A stretch of 64,000 nucleotides of DNA, from positions 29,926-93,925 of the forward strand of contig NW_019091615.1 of NCBI RefSeq assembly GCF_001949145.1, written 5' to 3'. The notes under the pieces were generated by a model. The model searched no databases, had not been told where the DNA came from, and saw only the letters and a program-made list of their open reading frames with translations. Shown one piece after another: positions 47,501 through 53,213 of the stretch (positions are counted from its first letter, which is position 1; the number at the start of each line of letters is the position of its first letter). This DNA comes from Acanthaster planci (Eukaryota > Echinodermata > Asteroidea > Valvatida > Acanthasteridae). The position numbers and the translations under genes were made by a program.

Positions 47501-49258
47501 CACTTACGATGGTGTTGGGGCTCAACAGGACACAGGTGGAAGAACTGTAAGTTTCTTTTTTTTAGAATTTCTTTTTTAATAAATGTAAAAGGAAACTTGT
47601 GCATGTGTTTCACATGGACAATCAACATGTGATTTTGCTCTCTGTACATGCAAAGCATCAAATTTCATTTCATTACGCTGTCATAGGATGTCGGTTATCA
47701 AGCATCAGACTGTTTGTTTTTCAAGCACCAACAGGACTTTACGACGTCTGTAAACAGGAATTCTTTGGAGATAGTTTGTTGAATTTGTTTAGTGATAAGA
47801 GTACAAAGTCCTATTAGGATGGAATGTAATCTATGTGAAATTGACAGATGGTTGCATCAGAACAAATGGTGTTAACAACTCAGGGAAAAACCCAAGGGGC
47901 AGTTCATTGTTGACAAATGTTGCCTCCTGGCGCTTTCATAATAAAAGTCTGTCTTTTAGCGGGGAAATACTCACTGTAGAAACCGTTGTTTACTTACTGT
48001 GATCAATTCAGTGATCATGCTCAGATCGTTCCACTTGAAGTCTTACGTGTCTCAAAGGCTTTTCGGAATACTGTGGGAAAAGACAAGTTTCAAACCTCCA
48101 TACAAGGCAGGCATGCACCATTTGTCGAGATCAGCGAGTTTGTTTTGTTGGCCCTTTACTTCCTTTATATGGAACAAGTAATTGTAAAGTACCATACGTG
48201 TTGTTGTGTACCTAGGAATTTCCCCATTCGTTTTCCTGGTTTCATAATCGCATGCAAGCTTGAAAAGCAATTAACCCCAAAGATATATCAGATAGGATTT
48301 TATTACTGATTCAACACAACTTGAAATATTTAGTTTGAAGAGACATGCAGCTTGTGTACAAACCAAAAGGAAATGATTTTGAGCCCCAAAGTTCATGGCA
48401 ACAGCTCCGGGGGGGGGGGGATTTTTTTCTATCTGCCTTGAACCCGGATGTGTCAACAAAGTGGTTCTTCATAAGCCAGTACAGGTTTCTGTTTGCATAA
48501 GATAAAAAGCAGATACAGTCATGCCTTCTTAGTGGTGGCCGTGAAGTGAGACCTCATGTGGCAATAAAATGCCAATCTCCAAGAACTAAGCGGCAAAAGC
48601 AAGTAAATGCAAAATTGATAACAGGTCTCAATCTTTTATAGAAACTGCTCTTTAGAAGGCGCTGCCATAACCATCAGGCATATTGCAAAGGTTCAAAGTT
48701 ATTGACATAGACTATAAACATGATATAAAGTTTATGTTTTTGCTCGTTTCAGGTGACTGCGTGGAAAATAGATTTTAAAATTGAACTGCTTTATTTTGAG
48801 ATTAGTTTAAGTTGGTCCTTAAATATTACGTTTCTATAAAATTATTACACCCCTCCAAAAAATGAATATTAAGAAACAAAATTAATTGGGTGCCAAACAG
48901 GCCTTAGTACTGGGTAAAATATATTTAATGATGTTCGCACCATTACAAAATACAGTTGACATCAATCCTTTTTATAAGAGAAAGCGTTTTCTGTGTTAAT
49001 GGATTGAGGTGATTCTAGATGGATACTAATCGTAATGGGTACTGAAGATGAAGATCTGTCTTTCTGTGTTCTTGTAACCTGGTATTTTAGTTGTTTTTTG
49101 GTTTTTGTTTTCAGGCCAATGATGATGGACTGATTTATGTGGAGGTGGGTCACGCTAGAGTACATCCTCCTGATCAACCACCAATCCAGACTGAGCCGTC
49201 AACGGAATATGCTTCACTGGATTTCTCGCACATGTCGAAAAAAGAAGACAAATCCTAG
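8182..49258 (+). CDS. Ig/FN3 transmembrane receptor with ITIM/ITSM-like modular tail (gene A, 5' partial, 26 exons)
   Basis: This is a multi-exon cell-surface receptor. Joined in frame, the 26 exons give about 1260 residues: six Ig domains, one FN3, a short linker, a cysteine-rich FN3-like module, a single transmembrane helix and a tail of about 370 residues with 14 tyrosines. All ectodomain exons are phase 1-1, the usual Ig-superfamily pattern. The Ig set and membrane-proximal FN3 recall nephrin and Kirrel-type adhesion proteins. The tail recalls inhibitory receptors such as PECAM1, Siglecs and PD-1, because it carries ITIM-type motifs and ends with an ITIM/ITSM-like pair, and it also has a nephrin-like YDxV Nck site. 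The expected role is adhesion or recognition at the plasma membrane with phosphotyrosine recruitment of SH2 proteins (SHP phosphatases, PI3K, Nck/Crk). The function is inferred from motifs only. The signal peptide and possibly more N-terminal domains are missing. Orthology to a named vertebrate gene cannot be decided from sequence reading. Confidence 0.85.
8615..8765. repeat. GAGTCC-rich degenerate repeat, copy 1
   Basis: Begins with CAGTGCTGTATACGAGTCC and then has many spaced GAGTCC/GAGTCM words. The same unit in the opposite orientation is at about 13145-13305, where GACTCGAGTCATACAACACTG is the reverse complement of this start. It lies in the first intron of gene A and was probably spread by a mobile element. 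Confidence 0.55.
8766..11153. other. Intron 1 sequence of gene A, no gene
   Basis: Contains TACATGTA palindromes (for example 9449-9470, 9955-9970, 10006-10045) and no recognisable exon. The part next to the BEL/Pao remnant (about 10430-11150) is more evenly composed and could include the decayed long terminal repeat of that element, but I could not define LTR ends. Confidence 0.35.
11154..12405 (-). pseudogene. BEL/Pao LTR-retrotransposon integrase remnant
   Basis: Antisense to gene A, inside its first intron. Reading the minus strand from about 12390 downward one sees the segment before the integrase zinc-binding region (RVGRRLGKANLSYDE), the zinc-binding region itself (KVCVVCRKPRQSP, followed by NLPPDRL), the catalytic core with LSDNGTSFIGAEKEL and the glutamate context HKGGFYESLIK, and the C-terminal domain (GEWSMARIIEVFPGDDG, then the final strand near 11170). 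These motifs and their order are those of BEL/Pao pol. The frame is broken by stops near 12260 and 11930 and by frameshifts, and protease, reverse transcriptase and RNase H are absent, so it is a 5'-truncated dead copy. Confidence 0.85.
12406..13624. other. Intron 1 sequence of gene A, 3' part
   Basis: No exon recognised. Contains a run of ACATGTAC palindromes at 13078-13098, the second GAGTCC repeat, and a three-fold CATAAAATGTCATAAAATATCATAAAATG direct repeat at about 12797-12828. The TTTGTGACAG acceptor at 13624 opens the next Ig exon. Confidence 0.4.
13145..13305. repeat. GAGTCC-rich degenerate repeat, copy 2 (inverted)
   Basis: Series of GGACTC/GAGTCC words ending in GACTCGAGTCATACAACACTG, which matches the reverse complement of the start of the copy at 8618. 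The two copies therefore lie in opposite orientation about 4.5 kb apart in the same intron. Confidence 0.55.
13625..13957 (+). CDS. Gene A exon 2: Ig domain 2
   Basis: 333 bp, phase 1-1, acceptor TTTGTGACAG and donor GTATGT. Ig landmarks: ITCSVQG with the first cysteine, IQWLIND with the tryptophan, VVKCVANT with the second cysteine. It opens with VPPMDV, the typical start of a C2-type domain in nephrin-like proteins, and has sequons at NDT and NIT. Confidence 0.88.
14278..14592 (+). CDS. Gene A exon 3: Ig domain 3
   Basis: 315 bp, phase 1-1, CATGTAG acceptor and GTGAGT donor. Opens with GPPDNPVI; cysteines in LTCTADKG and ITCAVERD, tryptophan in KLTWSNG. It ends DVQC just before the next domain, as exon 4 also does, suggesting that exons 3 and 4 share an origin. 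Confidence 0.88.
14949..15263 (+). CDS. Gene A exon 4: Ig domain 4
   Basis: 315 bp, phase 1-1, TTTAATGTAG acceptor and GTGAGT donor. Ig landmarks LSCTSESSNPETTLTWYD and VFKCCATN. It has extra cysteines near the end (CCATN, SCATNVCDTC), so additional disulfides within the domain are likely. The acceptor is weaker than the others; it was chosen because it keeps phase 1. Confidence 0.85.
15674..15970 (+). CDS. Gene A exon 5: Ig domain 5
   Basis: 297 bp, phase 1-1, acceptor ATGTCCAG and donor GTAAGT. Classic I-set/C2 domain: DPPVFSRL start, ILNCTVDANPRPRNLIWEK, then GQSGNYTCRANNG. Sequons at NCT and NYT. Confidence 0.92.
16157..16483 (+). CDS. Gene A exon 6: Ig domain 6
   Basis: 327 bp, phase 1-1, acceptor AACCTACAG and donor GTAAGA. 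VLVCVAIGNPKPVMVWYG carries the first cysteine and tryptophan; DYGLYTCNSSNGIGKEDS carries the tyrosine-corner and second cysteine. Several N-glycosylation sequons (NIT, NNT, NLT, NSS). Confidence 0.92.
17097..17382 (+). CDS. Gene A exon 7: fibronectin type III domain
   Basis: Phase 1-1, acceptor AAATTGTAG and donor GTAAGT. FN3 landmarks are RPDKPGRVEI, LTVTWTVGYDGG, FRVSYLKT, then YTVTGLEDYTEYEIRVYAKNA split across an ambiguous base. The N at 17260 puts the two halves in different frames; removing it restores a continuous 285-bp domain, so the break is a base-calling error and not a mutation. This is the first membrane-proximal non-Ig domain, as in nephrin. Confidence 0.88.
17383..20705. other. 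Intron between FN3 and linker exons
   Basis: 3.3 kb without a recognisable exon, RNA gene or element. A few TACATGTA palindromes (19916-19930, 20316-20345) occur. Confidence 0.4.
20706..20729 (+). CDS. Gene A exon 8: 8-codon linker microexon
   Basis: 24 bp, phase 1-1, with TTTTTGCAG acceptor and GTAAAC donor. It encodes a proline-rich linker (NPPGPDT after the junction codon) between the FN3 and the cysteine-rich module. Its small size and lack of a domain make it less certain than its neighbours, but phase and splice sites fit exactly. Confidence 0.6.
21568..21840 (+). CDS. Gene A exon 9: cysteine-rich FN3-like module with a KRRRR site
   Basis: 273 bp, phase 1-1, acceptor AATACCAG and donor GTAAAG. 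The 91 residues contain LKVTELKVENGCIQLEVKY, WQECGKC, LRLSEWCAA, SQKRRRRAIGD and VRAKLCIDGLCSE. The last strand pair looks like the F-G strands of an FN3 domain, so I read this as a divergent, disulfide-rich second FN3. KRRRR before AIGD matches the basic furin/proprotein-convertase pattern and lies outside the membrane, close to the transmembrane exon. Confidence 0.8.
22634..22789 (+). CDS. Gene A exon 10: transmembrane helix
   Basis: 156 bp, phase 1-1, acceptor CTCCATTTAG and donor GTACAT. A threonine/proline-rich stem (TTTTPTPDNRG) precedes a hydrophobic helix of about 23 residues starting IIVGAVVGGVVLLAIIIALA and ending in TYLV; then a basic stop-transfer stretch (KDQKSRRKKTT). It fixes type I topology: everything 5' is extracellular and everything 3' cytoplasmic. 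The GxxxG-like GAVVGG could favour helix pairing. Confidence 0.93.
23537..23605 (+). mobile_element. Solo left half of the TCATTCTATAAATTTGG MITE family
   Basis: GGGTCATTCTATAAATTTGG followed by GGGCCCAATTTTTCTCGTCCCTGTTAC matches the left arm of the element at 837-905 (ATTCTATAAATTTGGGGTCC...CCTGTTAC). I could not find the opposite arm nearby, so this looks like a truncated copy. Confidence 0.5.
23861..24360. repeat. Large inverted repeat (about 125-bp arms, 245-bp spacer)
   Basis: The left arm 23861-23990 reads CCCAATCATGTGGTGGAGTG, then ATGCAATTTAGCATGTTTCC and CGTTCATTAAAAGCAAGCAT. The right arm 24236-24360 is its reverse complement with few differences. Either two copies of one repeat inserted head to head or the arms of one foldback element. 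TGGTGGAGTGG resembles a tRNA A box, so a tRNA-derived SINE is possible; no clear B box follows. Confidence 0.75.
25693..25735 (+). CDS. Gene A exon 11: start of cytoplasmic tail
   Basis: 43 bp, phase 1 to phase 2, acceptor ATCCTCACAG and donor GTAATA. Encodes SFSNGSDIELQSP after the junction codon. The acidic-dileucine-like or adaptor role is not evident. It joins to exon 12 through a split AG|C serine codon. Confidence 0.7.
27610..27668 (+). CDS. Gene A exon 12: cytoplasmic tail
   Basis: 59 bp, phase 2 to phase 1, acceptor CTTTCCAG and donor GTAAGA. Encodes NVAGPEEGNGIANEGVQNH. No tyrosine. It returns the frame to phase 1, after which twelve phase 1-1 exons follow. Confidence 0.75.
28931..29008 (+). 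CDS. Gene A exon 13: tail cassette with ITIM VVYAQV
   Basis: 78 bp, phase 1-1, acceptor GGTATTACAG and donor GTCTGA. VVYAQV fits the ITIM consensus (I/V/L/S)xYxx(I/V/L) and can bind SHP-type SH2 domains when phosphorylated. The rest (NRANKPTAPLITRPARNIAT) is basic and proline-containing. The YAQVNxxxKP core recurs in exon 21 and, weaker, exon 22. Confidence 0.8.
30677..30745 (+). CDS. Gene A exon 14: tail cassette with SGYLPL
   Basis: 69 bp, phase 1-1, acceptor TTTCTTTCAG and a weaker GTGTGC donor. Encodes NEDKPVPEKKKRGSGYLPLSDE. SGYLPL fits the ITIM consensus. Joined to exon 15 it reads YLPLSDEEYDKL, two YxxL motifs only four residues apart, too close for a standard ITAM. Confidence 0.75.
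31844..31927 (+). CDS. Gene A exon 15: tail cassette with EYDKL
   Basis: 84 bp, phase 1-1, acceptor ACAATGTAG and donor GTCAGG. YDKL follows an acidic stretch (SDEE) created at the junction with exon 14 and resembles a hemITAM without its glycine. A second tyrosine is in HPVYPNPAV. Ends with a PPK proline motif. Confidence 0.75.
32655..32752. repeat. Short tandem repeat, about 34-bp unit
   Basis: Two full copies and one partial copy of GACCCCATTAATTAGACTTG followed by TAGTCCTGTC. Located in the intron after exon 15; no coding role is visible. Confidence 0.7.
33747..33809 (+). CDS. Gene A exon 16: tail cassette with YEEM
   Basis: 63 bp, phase 1-1, acceptor GATTACAG and donor GTCTGT. GAYEEMKV contains YxxM, the known binding consensus of the PI3K p85 SH2 domains. 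The exon ends in SENATNKG, related to the end of exon 17 (ETTNKVTNRG), and both donors are GTCTG. Confidence 0.8.
34385..34520 (+). pseudogene. Tandem duplicate of exon 17, lacking an in-phase donor
   Basis: From ACAGCCTGGTC at about 34385 through the acceptor TTTTACTCAG (34440) and the coding start TCCAAGAGAATGTTGAGAAA, this is a copy of the segment at about 34524-34605, offset about 140 bp; the first 24 coding bases differ at one position. After that the copy runs through LSPAESGIFLELF to a stop at 34507 and has no phase-1 GT donor. It is a dead exon copy or an alternative terminal exon. Confidence 0.7.
34582..34641 (+). CDS. Gene A exon 17: tail cassette without tyrosine
   Basis: 60 bp, phase 1-1, acceptor TTTCATGCAG and donor GTCTGC. 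Encodes QENVEKSSPEETTNKVTNRG, an acidic/serine-rich spacer. Duplicated just upstream. Confidence 0.75.
35256..35327 (+). CDS. Gene A exon 18: proline/lysine-rich tail cassette
   Basis: 72 bp, phase 1-1, acceptor TTGAAGCAG and donor GTGGGA. Contains SKPPITRPKPKSIKKDQPPS: PPxxRPKPK resembles class I/II SH3-binding sequences. ITRP matches LITRPA in exon 13, another sign that tail exons were duplicated. Confidence 0.75.
35328..37912. other. Intron between exons 18 and 19
   Basis: 2.6 kb. One possible 24-bp phase 1-1 microexon at 36817-36840 (TTTTATAG acceptor, GTCAGC donor, VRHFLSS) and one possible short terminal exon at about 37134 (ETPMNE then stop) are noted but not adopted. No element recognised. 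Confidence 0.35.
37913..37969 (+). CDS. Gene A exon 19: tail cassette without tyrosine
   Basis: 57 bp, phase 1-1, acceptor TTGCTGTAG and donor GTGCGC. Encodes EIPKRKAELAGATETTET, a charged/threonine-rich spacer. Supported by phase and splice sites only, so less certain than the tyrosine cassettes. Confidence 0.65.
39743..39798. repeat. 28-bp direct repeat, two copies
   Basis: CTATTCATCCATTTAAGA followed by (G/A)CCAAGGTTC is present twice in a row. Intronic. Confidence 0.8.
40445..40510 (+). CDS. Gene A exon 20: tail cassette with RYTV
   Basis: 66 bp, phase 1-1, acceptor GTCTTATTAG and donor GTCTGC. Encodes GSMADGKPRTTSIKRYTVES plus a junction glycine. One tyrosine in a basic context, not a clear SH2 consensus. 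A 30-bp minisatellite begins about 20 bases after the donor. Confidence 0.65.
40531..41262. repeat. 30-bp minisatellite, about 24 units
   Basis: Head-to-tail units TGTCCATCTTAGCTTACTCC plus ACTGTCATCT, with variants (CC for GC in CTTAGC, GGGGTC, GTCGTC) concentrated at the edges. One unit near 41020 has lost a base. Since 30 is a multiple of three it gives long open frames (LSILAYSTVI repeats), but these have no start context or splice support and the 29-bp unit breaks the frame, so I treat them as non-coding. It lies in the intron directly after exon 20. Confidence 0.95.
42198..42260 (+). CDS. Gene A exon 21: tail cassette with TYAQV
   Basis: 63 bp, phase 1-1, acceptor TTGTCTTCAG and donor GTAAGA. 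Encodes TYAQVNKNLPPKPKGINPPQ: a YAQV tyrosine motif then PPKPK, a PxxP-like SH3 ligand. TYAQVNK is close to VYAQVNR of exon 13. Unlike the other cassettes the last base is A rather than G. Confidence 0.82.
42472..42545. repeat. GTTGTCCCCAGGT(A)CCC short tandem repeat
   Basis: About four imperfect copies of GGTTGTCCCCAGGTACCCCA-type units in the intron after exon 21. Confidence 0.75.
42973..43038 (+). CDS. Gene A exon 22: tail cassette with VTYASA
   Basis: 66 bp, phase 1-1, acceptor TTCATTCCAG and donor GTAATT. Encodes LPDVTYASANKDQKPSLSPLP. VTYASA has the ITIM upstream valine but alanine at +3, so it is degenerate. YASANKDQKP aligns with YAQVNRANKP of exon 13. Confidence 0.8.
43320..43741. 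repeat. About 120-bp tandem repeat, left part
   Basis: Roughly four units, each with GGTTC(G/A)AATCCAACCTG, GTGGTTCTACTGCAGGTGTC, a GGGCAGGACA(T/C)TTTGT block, GTTATTGTTCCACCCTAACC and AGGAGTAGAGTACCTCAAGC. GGTTCGAATCC looks like a tRNA B box, which may betray a SINE origin, but no A box is present. The array is interrupted at 43741 and resumes at 45070. Confidence 0.75.
43742..45067. mobile_element. TA-flanked DNA transposon (about 1.3 kb) inserted in the tandem repeat
   Basis: The element interrupts a repeat unit: the left flank ends GTCAGTTA and the right flank resumes TATTCTTTCACCC, so the target TA is duplicated (43740-43741 and 45068-45069). The ends are imperfect inverted repeats, CCATAATTTTC...TTTAAGC on the left against CTGTAATTGTTGGAATATAAGC read inward from the right, with further GTATAAGCCG words near both ends. 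TA duplication points to the Tc1/mariner/pogo superfamily. I see no intact transposase, so it is non-autonomous or dead. Confidence 0.75.
45070..45365. repeat. About 120-bp tandem repeat, right part
   Basis: Continuation of the array at 43320-43741 after the inserted transposon: two more units with TACCTCAAGCTGGTAT, GTAGGTTCAAATCCAACCTG and TGCAGGTG blocks, ending at AACCAGGAGTAGGA near 45353. Confidence 0.75.
45716..45963. mobile_element. MITE with about 66-bp terminal inverted repeats
   Basis: CTGGGTCATTCCATG at 45716-45730 is mirrored by CATGGAATGACCCAG at 45949-45963, and the match continues through GGTTGGG(G/A)CACAA, TTGT and GTTAC(A/G)TGGGT to about 45780 and 45898. Only 248 bp, with no coding capacity. 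The ends resemble those of the copies at 837 and 23537 (GGGTCATTC(T/C)AT), so these form one family or two sister families. Confidence 0.82.
46047..46100 (+). CDS. Gene A exon 23: tail cassette with DYGAK and KYVPP
   Basis: 54 bp, phase 1-1, acceptor TTTCATCAG and donor GTAAAC. Encodes DYGAKKKPKKYVPPSAR. YVPP is a YxxP motif, the known preference of Crk/CrkL-type SH2 domains. Very basic between the tyrosines. Confidence 0.78.
46681..46752 (+). CDS. Gene A exon 24: tail cassette with ITIM SAYEEV
   Basis: 72 bp, phase 1-1, acceptor TTTTTTTCAG and donor GTAAAT. Encodes AEESAYEEVRINDNDNGKSP plus SAE. SAYEEV fits the ITIM consensus. It parallels GAYEEMKV of exon 16, so the two exons may be duplicates that diverged at the +3 residue. 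Confidence 0.85.
47491..47546 (+). CDS. Gene A exon 25: tail cassette with Nck-type YDGV
   Basis: 56 bp, phase 1 to phase 0, acceptor CATCATTTAG and donor GTAAGT. Encodes DGNTYDGVGAQQDTGGRT. YDGV fits YDxV, the motif through which nephrin binds Nck SH2 domains. It ends the phase-1 series and joins the last exon in phase 0. Confidence 0.8.
49115..49258 (+). CDS. Gene A exon 26: C-terminal exon with ITIM and ITSM-like pair
   Basis: 144 bp including the TAG stop, acceptor TTGTTTTCAG, phase 0. 47 residues: NDDGLIYVEVGH, a proline-rich spacer (HPPDQPPIQTEP), then STEYASLDFSHMSKK. LIYVEV is an ITIM and TEYASL is ITSM-like (TxYxx hydrophobic). The tyrosines are 24 residues apart, close to the spacing in PECAM1 and PD-1, whose pair engages the tandem SH2 domains of SHP2. 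The stop defines the end of gene A. Confidence 0.92.
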   Translation, partial: ANDDGLIYVEVGHARVHPPDQPPIQTEPSTEYASLDFSHMSKKEDKS

Positions 49259-51646
49259 AAAGCTGTTTGCAGTTATACATGTTTGTTATGTCATTTAGAA
49301 TTTTGTGTCCAAGTGCCTTTATGATCATGTATTGATGGATGCCTGAACAGAATAATTTGAGATGTACATGGATAAATGAAGACAATTATATTTCTGAAAG
49401 TTGAATTGCCAGCAATTAGAAGCAGGATGTTATGGTTTCCAGTCCCACCAGGGCAATCCTGAGCAGGATTCTAATTGGTTGGTGAAAATAGAGCAGAATG
49501 CTGGTTTATGAAATCTCCTGAATGTGTGTTGTACTCAGCTGGGGGTTTTTTTCTGTTGATTTTACTTTAAGCATTTGTGTGTTTTAAGTTCATGAAAGTA
49601 TTTTCCAGCAACCAAGACCTAAAATGCATTTGTGTCATCCGTCATCAAATAATATGGCAGGCTCATACTTAACATGACTTCAGAACGCATTTAGTGCAGA
49701 ATCCACGAAATAAGAAAGTTGTGTTTCATTATTGTAAGTTCACAGCATGGTTACCAGTATTTGCTAACATGCTACAGATTTGGGTTTGTATTTTCCAAGA
49801 TGCCACAGATTTGGGTTTGTATTAGCTTTTGCTCTGAGTTGTGAATCAGCTGTTAAGATATGGATGGGGTATGTTTGTAACAAAGAAAATAAATACATGA
49901 AGGTTAAGTCTTGATCTTCAATGTAAGTTACTAAATTCGAACAATTTGTCAAATTCATCTTCAGCTGTGCCTGGGGCTTGAGGCTTTGGGTTCATTAATT
50001 TGATAGAAAACATGAGATTGAGTTTTGTGAGGCCAGAGTTTGGAATCTTTCTTATGCATTCAATATTCAGCATTTGAATGCTAATTTTGGACCTCGGGAA
50101 GCTGAAGATGAAAGAGATTTGGTTTTGAGCCCACTGTAGGCCGATCTTCCAGCACTCAAGTCTTACAGAGAGCCATTACCTTTGTATTTGGTTATTTGCT
50201 TTAGTGCAGTCATTTATCCAAGACATTCCTAGGCTCAACTGTTTAGTCTGTTTTTTAAATGTTATGCACTGCTGTTTCAAAACAAAACAAAATTAAAAAC
50301 TTGTATCACTGTAATCATGATTTTAATTGCTATAATTTGAAAATATGCAAAAAATATATAATTTAGGCAGATTTTTACGAATACAAGTATTAGCTTTATT
50401 TCTGTACATACGTTGGAGGTAGTTGGAAGGAGTGCATTGTGTTGGTCCAAATGTCGCGCAGTAATTGGAATGAATGTCAAGATATTGAATCCTGTTGTAT
50501 GTACCAGCATGTCTTGGAGACACACTGTTTGGGAGTGCAGACTTTGTTTAGATGGTATAGGATTCAGAGAATATCTTTTATGATTTGTGTTTCGTATCGT
50601 GCCTTCCATTTATTTGAAGGAGTTCTTTTTTATTTTGTATTTTGATGATGGTGATATGTGATAAAATGCTGGTATCCATCAACCCTGACAGCAGTAGACA
50701 GCGGAAATCATTTCTGATCAATTGTTTGACTATTTTGTCTGTCTTTTGAACATTTAAGCCATTTTTTTGTGTTAATTGTTCCATATCTCGCCTGTAAGCT
50801 GTATTTATGTGATTAATAAGGACGGATTATTATACTTCTGCACAGTATGAGCAAAGCAATGACTAAGGCATTAAGAAATCAAAGTTGATAACCAGTACTA
50901 CATGTACTTCAAATTGCCAAATTGTAAAAAGTACTGATTGTTATATTTGTAATATGAAGAATGCAAAGTTTTCTAATGTATATTTTTTCTACAATTTGCC
51001 TGCGGCTAGTTAGTGGTTAATGGTTTTAACTTCCCATTGATATTAATTTTTTTTTAGATGATCAATACGTCTATTTTAAAAAATCAAGTTTATCTGCATG
51101 TGGTTAGCTTCTCTAGATCAAAGGAAATTGCTGTACATTTCCCCTTTTAAAGGTTGTTACAGCCCAAGGCAATTTTAATGATGTACGTGTATATATAGCG
51201 GAAACAATGTAGAACATTTTTTGATGATGTAGGCTTTGCATTTCTTTATTTTTGAAATTCCATTGGTTTGGTTTACTCTGTATGCATATTTTTGCCTATA
51301 TTTGATCATCAATACGCAGTACATTGATACATGTATAAGACGTTTATGTGTTTTCATACTTTTCTTCAGTGGAGGAAAATTGAAGTTCTTATAGAGTGAA
51401 GCATATTGAAAGTGCACATTTTAAACATTGAAAATTGTCCAAGCTGTTACATGCAAGTAATAGCATTGTTGTGTAAATTAGGGAAGACATTGTTCAGTTT
51501 TTAGGTTTTCATGTTCATTTTTTGGACCATACTTGCTCCTTGAAAATATTCCTGAGAAAAAGTTGCTTGTTGGCTTATTGCCATGAACATATACTTACAC
51601 AGTTGTAATGTGCCTATGAAATGGAACTTTATTGCAGCAAAATAAA
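49259..51646 (+). other. Probable 3' UTR of gene A with candidate poly(A) signals
   Basis: AT-rich sequence with no further exon. AATAAA occurs at 49888-49893 and again at 51641-51646, giving a 3' UTR of about 0.65 or 2.4 kb. A 36-bp direct repeat (CACAGATTTGGGTTTGTATT core) lies at about 49772-49825. UTR length is inference. Confidence 0.45.
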
Positions 51647-53213
51647 AATAATTCCAGCAAGTTTGTTGAACACAAATCATAATTACAACATAACATAATT
51701 ACCAGGGGTGACATCACAGTGATTTTTATGAATATTCAAATTTCATAATGTAAACACCAAAAAGTCTCCAAAAAGATTCAAATCCCAAAACAAAAATATA
51801 AAATAAGATTAATTGATACACAGACGTGCAATTTCAAAGGTTTTAAAATCATATTGCATGGTCCCTTTCAGTTTATGCAGTCGTTTAAAATTTCATTTTT
51901 ATACATATAATCAAGATGTGTTTTATTATCAAAAAGAAAATATTAGACAGTATAAGTGCTTGGATGTCCACCTTACTACTAGAAATCAGCTCATTTTAAA
52001 CTCCTTTTAGTGAAATTGTTATATTTAAGAAGGAAGTCCAGTGTTACTTCACATGCCCTGTGAGCCTTTTTGATTTGTTTATACACAGATTGAAGTGGAC
52101 CCGGTTTACTGCAGTGTTGGATTGCTGTTGATCCTTGAAAATGTTTCTTAGTGTTTAGATGAAGGGGGATCAACACTTTTCCACATTTTCATTTCTGTTA
52201 AATTCACATGTATTTGGTATCATATTGTAATGATTGTAATAATCAGTACTTGCATCAATTTAAAAAGCATTCCAGTATTTTATTTAAATAGGGGTTTTAT
52301 TTTTGATGAAAGTCGCCGGTTGCACAATCTTATTGGTCGAATGTTTTGGGATGTACAAAGGTTTTGATTGGTCACCGGACATCAATGGCTTCTGGGTTGC
52401 CTGGTTTCTTGTTGACATTTATCTCTTTTGTCTTTTGTGTCAACAAACATAGTTTGATGTTAAAACGGAAACTTGAGAGAACAGAGGGTTTGTACGGAAG
52501 GGTTTTGAAAAGGAGAACCGATTATTACAGCGTATGAAATGACAACAATGAATTTAATCCCGGTGCACAAATTTACAAAATGAATAGTTTCATTATTTGA
52601 ATGAGAAACATGCTTGCGTGCGACCTTTGTACTTATTAACCGGAGTTTAATTTGTACCTTAATAATTATATCGAGCCTTGCCCAAAAGTCACGGTAATGG
52701 CTGGAAATCACGTGACCTGAGTTTGGAAGCTACTGGATTGTGGTTCAGCTCAGCCACCTAGTCCTCGCCAAGTATCTCCAATAGTCATTTTCGTTATTTC
52801 CAGTCATAGCCAGTGGGATCGGGCACAGCCTTGCCTTGTGCGTAAGGAAAATGTTTCAAGGGTGTGTTGCTAGCTACTTTCCATAGGGTAAGCCTACACC
52901 GACCACAGCGCAGGCCCACACCGACTACGTGTATTTGAAGGTTATGTTACCTCTGACTGAATTATTATTTTGTATACGGTTTGACAATTGGAGGGAAGCT
53001 GTGTCTGCAGAAGTGATAGTGAGCTCGTTATAGTTGGCAGTGTTAAGCTTTACACGTTTTATTACTCGGAATGTACGTTTCACAGCAGAAAAAGCCACTT
53101 TTTGTGTTTTTCATAGAGAGCAATGCTTCAATAAATCGGCTTCAATATAATTCAAACTGTCTGGATACCCGTTTGTCATTTTTGTCACAAACTTAAAGGA
53201 AGCCACCCTTAAG
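51647..53213. other. Spacer between gene A and LINE remnants
   Basis: No coding exon recognised. Two ATTGGTC boxes (about 52331-52337 and 52367-52373) and a CACGTG E-box (about 52710-52715) lie within 400 bp, which could belong to a promoter, but no transcript can be placed downstream with confidence. Confidence 0.3.
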
